Source: Bondarzewia mesenterica
Lineage: Eukaryota; Basidiomycota; Agaricomycetes; Russulales; Bondarzewiaceae
NCBI GenBank assembly: GCA_004802705.1
Contig: SGPL01000177.1
Coordinates: 45,489 to 57,595 of the forward strand
Direction: 5' to 3'
DNA: 12,107 nucleotides
Both the position numbers and the translations under genes were made by a program. Below the pieces are notes generated by a model. The model was not told where the DNA came from and did no database searches. It was given only the letters and a program-made list of their open reading frames with translations. Below are positions 8,901 through 12,107 of the stretch, one piece after another (positions within the stretch are counted from its first letter, which is position 1; each line of letters starts with the position of its first letter).

Positions 8901-9315
8901 GATGCCCGTTCTTGATCATGGTGACGACGATCTGATAGAGGATAGCGATGAAATACCGTCTGGGCTAGACGACAGCGAGAACGAGGATGTGGTGGAAAAA
9001 GACGGCAGTGCGGGAGCAGCTTCGGACGATGACGCGTTCTCAATGGTGGAGGCCTCGGACGCGGAGGACCTCATCGATTTGGACGAGGACGAGCCAAACG
9101 GCCTCATCGACTACAACGGGTCGGATGTCGAAAGCGGAGGAGAAGAGGAGGAGGAGTGGGCTGGCTTTGAAAATGGTGCCGGTGGTAAAAGGAAACGCGG
9201 CTACAAGGATAAAGGGATGAAGAACAAGAGGAAGAAGATCAGGTCGTTGCCAACGTTCGCGAGCTATGAGGACTATGCGAAGATGATCGAGGATGGCCCG
9301 GAGGATAATGTGTAG
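5944..9315 (+). CDS. NOC1: Nucleolar ribosome-biogenesis factor, Noc1/Mak21/CEBPZ family
   Basis: Noc1 (yeast Mak21, human CEBPZ) pairs with Noc2 in the nucleolus in assembly and transport of pre-60S ribosomal particles; it is essential in yeast. Proposed exons: 5944-6503, 6564-6678, 6734-6853, 6911-7573, 7625-7987, 8050-8190, 8248-8541, 8611-8808, 8887-9315, about 960 aa, close to the family's usual length. The WYFEDWLKKYFF block is near residues 207-218. The HEAT-like LLRLLVNKL ... ASYHILQLLQAHP region follows. A Lys/Gly-rich stretch (KGKGKGKGK) lies near 410-420. The CBF domain runs from MDTLFLITHTSTFN through PLWEL to TPLLHHAHP (about 490-690). An acidic tail ends in a basic patch and LPTFASYEDYAKMI, a typical C-terminus. 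Oddities: the exon 4/5 junction does not join in frame with the obvious splice sites; the intron after 7987 begins with GC; two introns are 57 nt without stops. The start MGRLRKDKG is the first ATG of the long frame that opens the family-like N-terminus. Confidence 0.92.
7574..7624 (+). other. NOC1 intron 4 with problematic junction
   Basis: The donor GTACGT at 7574 leaves the upstream exon in phase 0. The obvious acceptor CAG at 7615-7617 would need phase 2 to reach the family sequence FERHMDTLF. Splicing to the AG at 7623-7624 keeps the frame (TSI then RHMDTLF) but drops Phe-Glu. Alternatively the C at 7573 is an extra base, since without it the canonical junction reads TSIFERH. The feature end follows the in-frame alternative. 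Confidence 0.5.
7988..8049 (+). other. NOC1 intron 5, GC-AG type
   Basis: The frame runs GLWLLGE to 7987 and resumes as LFNTVPGLK at 8050 after TATTCTCAG. The only in-phase donor at the exon end is GAG|GCATGT, so this is a GC-AG intron of 62 nt. The nearby GT at 7992 is out of phase with this acceptor. Confidence 0.75.
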
Positions 9316-9705
9316 TGTGCGTGTCTAGTGTGCGTGTCTTTTTTCGTATCACGGGTGCAAAAATGCAAGTCTCTGGACATCTATAATTGTCGGGTCCAAA
9401 AAAAAAAAAACAGAAACAAATTTCGATCCGCGCACTAAGATAATTGACGGAGTGGTCCTGCAAAATAGAAAGCTCAGCCAAAAGGGTTGCCTCACTCAAC
9501 CTTCTGGCCTCAAGTCCAAGCAGTTTGCATGGCTCGCCAGTTGCCTTGTTCGTTTTCGCCCACGCTCCCCAGAATGTACGACTGGACTGGCATGATTGAA
9601 ATGTTGGTCCGCACGGCGTAAATACCACGGTTGTTGCTGTACATTCAAGGGACAGCTTGTGTTGTACAACAAAAATTATGTACTCTTTATTAAGTGCATT
9701 GATAG
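9316..9705. other. NOC1 3' flank up to the tRNA gene
   Basis: About 390 nt without a gene. It begins with a 13-bp perfect tandem duplication (AGTGTGCGTGTCT at 9314-9326 and 9327-9339) whose first copy includes the last two bases of the NOC1 stop codon. A run of 13 A lies near 9399-9411. The right end holds the T-tract (minus strand) that probably terminates the tRNA, beside the perfect palindrome GTTGTACAAC at 9661-9670. Open frames on the minus strand here look like chance. Confidence 0.5.
9671..9675 (-). terminator. Likely Pol III terminator of tRNA-Glu
   Basis: Five consecutive T on the minus strand, about 30 nt downstream of the tRNA 3' end. No earlier T run of four or more lies between them. 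A run of T in the non-template strand is the usual RNA polymerase III stop. Confidence 0.55.
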
Positions 9706-9784
9706 TTCGGATACGGGGAATCGAACCCCGAGCTGCCGCGGACTACTTGAGAGGCGGCAATGTTAGCCGTTACACCATATCCGA
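9706..9784 (-). tRNA. tRNA-Glu (anticodon CTC) with a 7-nt intron
   Basis: Minus-strand cloverleaf. The acceptor stem TCGGATA pairs with TATCCGA, with discriminator A at 9706. The D-arm is GTGT...ACAT with an A-box-like TGGTGTAACGGC. The anticodon stem GCCGC (9754-9758) pairs with GCGGC (9735-9739). The T-arm CGGGG-TTCGATT-CCCCG contains the B-box. The anticodon loop is 14 nt long. Removing 7 nt at 9741-9747, right after position 37 where eukaryotic tRNA introns sit, gives the standard loop CTCTCAC with anticodon CTC (9749-9751). The mature length would be 72 nt before CCA addition. The isotype call rests on the anticodon and on likeness to eukaryotic tRNA-Glu. Confidence 0.9.
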
Positions 9785-10005
9785 CTGGCTTTTTGTTGTA
9801 CGCAAGCATATCAAATCGGGAGATGCCCATTCGCTCATCAATCCCATCAATCCCATCAAATTCTGGGGATTCGCTGGGTTGCACAATATGATCATGTTAT
9901 CATCAAACCACCCGAAATGACAACAACCCCGAACCCAAATTCCTTAACCTCGTACAATCACCACCACCAACCGACCGCAACTTGAATCTTGACGTCCCGA
10001 GCGGT
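9785..10005 (+). promoter_or_regulatory. Spacer with promoter of ARD copy 3
   Basis: The 221 nt between the tRNA 5' end and the ARD start should contain the ARD promoter and 5' UTR. A short microrepeat ATCAATCCC occurs twice in tandem near 9837-9857. No CACGTG site is seen. Only the last ~45 nt are like the flank of ARD copies 1 and 2. Confidence 0.35.
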
Positions 10006-10807
10006 ATGCGTGCCTACTACTTCGACAATATTCCAGGCGACCAGCGCCTCGCACATGACTCGGGCAAGCCAGTCTCGGCGGACACGCTAAAGGCGCTCGG
10101 CGTACTGCACTGGCAGATCCCGCTCGAGCAGGAGGGCGGGTGGGAAGCCACCATCGATGCCGTCGCGCGCGAGCGGAGCTATAAGAACCGGGATACCATT
10201 AACGTCACGAAGGAGGGGCTCGGCGATCTATACGAGACGAAGCTCAAGTCGTTCTTCGAGGAGTGAGTGCTCAGCATTCAAAGTTGAAAATTGGGTCATC
10301 GGACGTTGAAACTTGGCAATATTTTTCCCCTCCCCGATGACTTTGCTTTTGATTTTGATAGGCATATGCATGAGGATGAGGAGATCCGATACATCCTCTC
10401 CGGCGCTGGGTTCTTCGATGTCCGCGGTACGTCTTCAACGGCTTTTGCCTCGCCGTCAGAGTCTCACGCCAGAACGTAACAGAGCACCCAACGGACGCCT
10501 GGATCCGGATCCATGTCTTGCCCGGCGACTTGCTCGTCGTCCCCGCGGGGATATACCACCGCTTCACCCTTGACGAACTGAACCAGATCAAGGCGCTTCG
10601 CCTCTTCAAGGTGCGCATCTCATTTTCTGCTCCGCATTGCAATCTTTACTACTTCTCTCCCGCTCGGCCTCCAAAAATCATTCTGACGCATGTTCTCCAC
10701 AACAGGAAGAACCTAAATGGACACCGCACAACCGCAGCACCGACACCGAAGAGAACGCGTTCCGCGTCGAGTACGTCAACTCGCTTCAAAGCATCGCGGT
10801 GGTCTAA
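10006..10807 (+). CDS. ADI1: Acireductone dioxygenase, full metal-binding motif (ARD copy 3)
   Basis: Methionine-salvage dioxygenase that converts acireductone (the enediol made from methylthioribose phosphate) to the keto-acid precursor of methionine when loaded with Fe. Exons are 10006-10262, 10362-10426, 10483-10610 and 10706-10807, all GT-AG, giving 183 aa. The start [14 protein letters not shown] fits the family N-terminus; no ATG lies in frame in the 24 nt upstream. The cupin metal ligands are all present: His87, His89 and Glu93 in HMHEDEE (Glu codon 10381-10383), and His133 in PAGIYHRF. The family-typical ALRLFK-EEPKW junction and C-terminal NRS motif are kept. It sits downstream of tRNA-Glu and is convergent with the right P450. 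Of the three copies it best fits a normal enzyme, so it is the likely source of true ARD activity if no other copy exists elsewhere. Confidence 0.95.
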
Positions 10808-11178
10808 GGAGGAGCCCTGCAACTTAACACGTCACACATCACGAACCCCTCTCGAATCTCGATACGATGCGTTTCACAGTTGGTGTCTACAGGAGGTATG
10901 GAAGAAGATACGAGGAATTTGTCTGCTCGATGTATATGCTAAAATCGACTCTGCCACCTTCATGAAAATTGGATCAGCGTGGCTAGTATTACCACTTGCA
11001 AACATGGCCAGAGAAGAAATTTACGACGTCAGCTTGCCACCGAGATACTGACCAAGAAAATTAACATTCTGTAGAATCAAAGTTGTACAGGTTGGGAACA
11101 GCTACCACCGCGAGGGTGCTAACATGGGGCAGATCACGCAAGATAAACGCCAGAGCTCTGCTATTGCGGTTCCAAAGT
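10808..11178. other. Convergent 3' spacer between ARD copy 3 and right P450
   Basis: About 371 nt with no gene I can support. It aligns to the outer parts of the left spacer (4071-4246 and 4584-4815) in reverse complement, and lacks the left arm's middle segment. It probably contains the two 3' UTRs. The start, GGAGGAGCCCTGC after the ARD stop, is shared by both arms. Confidence 0.6.
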
Positions 11179-12107
11179 CTACTGGTCCGCAGTTCCGAGA
11201 CGACTTATCAACTTTTCTGCTTCAGGAGACCTGGGCTTGATCGCGCATCTGAACGGGGCGGGATAACTATTCGATGAGAGGATGGGAAAAAAGAAAACAA
11301 AGAAAGTCAGCGCTGTCCCGGTTTTGAATGTAATCAGCGAAGAGAGAGGAGGGAGTAGCTCACGAGATCAGACCAGATGAGTATTCATCTGTTGGCTCAA
11401 TTAATTTCCCATCCTTGTCGACAGCTTTCGAGATATCCAATGTCGCAAGGATGGACGCTATGGCGATCCAGATGGATCCTCGTGCCATGTATCGACCAGG
11501 GCATACTCGTCGACCAAAGCCAAATGCTACTTCTGGGAACTTGATAGACGTGTCCAGGAAGCGTTCGGGCTTGAATTTGTCAGCTTCAGGGAAGGTCAGC
11601 TCGTCATGCAGCATGGCCCTATGGGAGTGCATAGGTAAGACGGGCGAGGACAAAGGATGCGGATCAACGGCGCACCGAACATTTCCAATAACTATCGAGC
11701 CTGCAGGGATGTGGTATCCTTTGTAGACATCGTCTGAAATTACCCTATGAGGAACACCTGCAAGATCAGCGGGCACTCCCGCATCAGTGAGAGCACAACA
11801 TGATATACGCTATCGAATCTTACCGAGCGGAACGACAGGTCTCCATCGCAGAACCTCCTTGACCACGGCGTTGACATAAGGAAGCGAGTTTTCATCATCG
11901 AAATTCGGTAGGCGGTCGTTACCGATGACAGCATCAATCTCCGCCTGAGCCTTTTTCTGCGCTTCCGGATGGGAGACCATGGCCAAGAAAAAAGTTTCAA
12001 GAGCCGACATTGTCTGCAAAGAGAAGTATTGGTGACGGCTTGTGTAAATTGACGAATGAACGCACGAACCGTGTCCGCGCCGCCTTTGACAGATCGAAGA
12101 GTGATTA
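11179..12107 (-). CDS. Cytochrome P450, 3' half (right copy, 5' end outside window)
   Basis: Paralog of the left P450. Visible minus-strand exons are 12070-12083, 11824-12013, 11676-11757, 11364-11618 and 11179-11266, with lengths equal to left exons 8-12; the window ends inside the preceding intron. All visible splice sites are canonical and the frame is open to the TAG at 11179-11181. The I-helix motif GGADTT is split between the 14-nt exon and the next exon. The K-helix EVLR is present, PERF is intact (PEHF in the left copy), and the heme loop [10 protein letters not shown] carries the axial Cys. The C-terminus [19 protein letters not shown] is typical. Expected role: ER-bound monooxygenase of unknown substrate. 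The coding part seen shows no damage, so this is the better candidate for a working enzyme of the pair. Confidence 0.92.

Larger units (their letters stand above)
9963..12107 (-). repeat. Right arm of inverted duplication (ARD + spacer + P450 3' half)
   Basis: Reverse-complement counterpart of 3143-5672, with gene order and exon lengths kept. The spacer here is about 371 nt against about 745 nt on the left. Intron sequences are also recognisably similar, which means the duplication is fairly recent, though many substitutions and small indels separate the arms. It continues past the right edge inside the intron before the 14-nt exon. Confidence 0.85.

Noticed and set aside
8916..9107. Serine-rich minus-strand frame opposite the NOC1 acidic tail
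   Set aside because: Direct antisense reflection of the Asp/Glu-rich codons (GAC/GAG runs read as Ser/Leu), not an independent gene.
9661..9670. Perfect 10-bp palindrome GTTGTACAAC as a site-specific element
   Set aside because: Too short to distinguish from chance, and no associated integrase or repeat structure.
10495..10515. GGATCCGGATCC tandem as a regulatory repeat
   Set aside because: It lies inside ARD exon 3 of all three copies and simply encodes the conserved WIRIH segment.
1..12107. CRISPR array, bacterial operon or phage-like system
   Set aside because: No regularly spaced repeats; genes are intron-split and eukaryotic, so these are not expected.

Overview
The window looks like basidiomycete (Agaricomycete-type) nuclear DNA. 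Genes are split by many short GT-AG introns (about 45-100 nt), the exons give eukaryotic housekeeping proteins, and an intron-containing tRNA-Glu is present. The first 46 bases contain many N calls, so the window probably starts next to an assembly gap. All gene models are hand-spliced from reading frame, splice consensus and comparison between paralogous copies; nothing was run computationally.

Layout, left to right: (1) a decayed acireductone dioxygenase (ARD) copy on the minus strand, about 61-664; (2) a non-coding stretch, about 710-1905; (3) a complete 12-exon cytochrome P450 gene on the plus strand, 1906-4070; (4) a long convergent spacer; (5) an intact 4-exon ARD paralog on the minus strand, 4816-5624; (6) a divergent promoter region; (7) a 9-exon NOC1/MAK21/CEBPZ-type ribosome biogenesis gene on the plus strand, 5944-9315; (8) tRNA-Glu(CUC) on the minus strand, 9706-9784; (9) an intact 4-exon ARD on the plus strand, 10006-10807; (10) the 3' half of a second P450 on the minus strand, 11179 to beyond the right edge.

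The main structural point is a duplicated module, P450> <ARD (convergent). It appears once at 1906-5624 and again, inverted, at 10006-12107. Homology runs through exons, introns and the shared 3' spacer. The NOC1 gene and the tRNA sit between the inverted arms. The pseudo-ARD at the left edge is a third ARD copy in direct orientation to the middle one, so the left P450 lies between direct ARD repeats.

The main functional point is that the ARDs differ at a metal ligand. The right copy has the full His-x-His-x3-Glu motif. The intact middle copy and the pseudogene both carry Gln in place of that Glu. The middle gene nevertheless keeps every exon length, splice site and reading frame, which is what one would expect of a retained paralog with changed metal chemistry or a non-catalytic role, although recent inactivation is also possible. 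The left P450 also shows possible damage (a GT-to-TT splice donor and PEHF in place of PERF), while the visible part of the right P450 has neither defect. ARD belongs to methionine salvage and P450s of this kind usually to secondary metabolism or xenobiotic oxidation. No functional link between them is shown by the sequence beyond their co-duplication.
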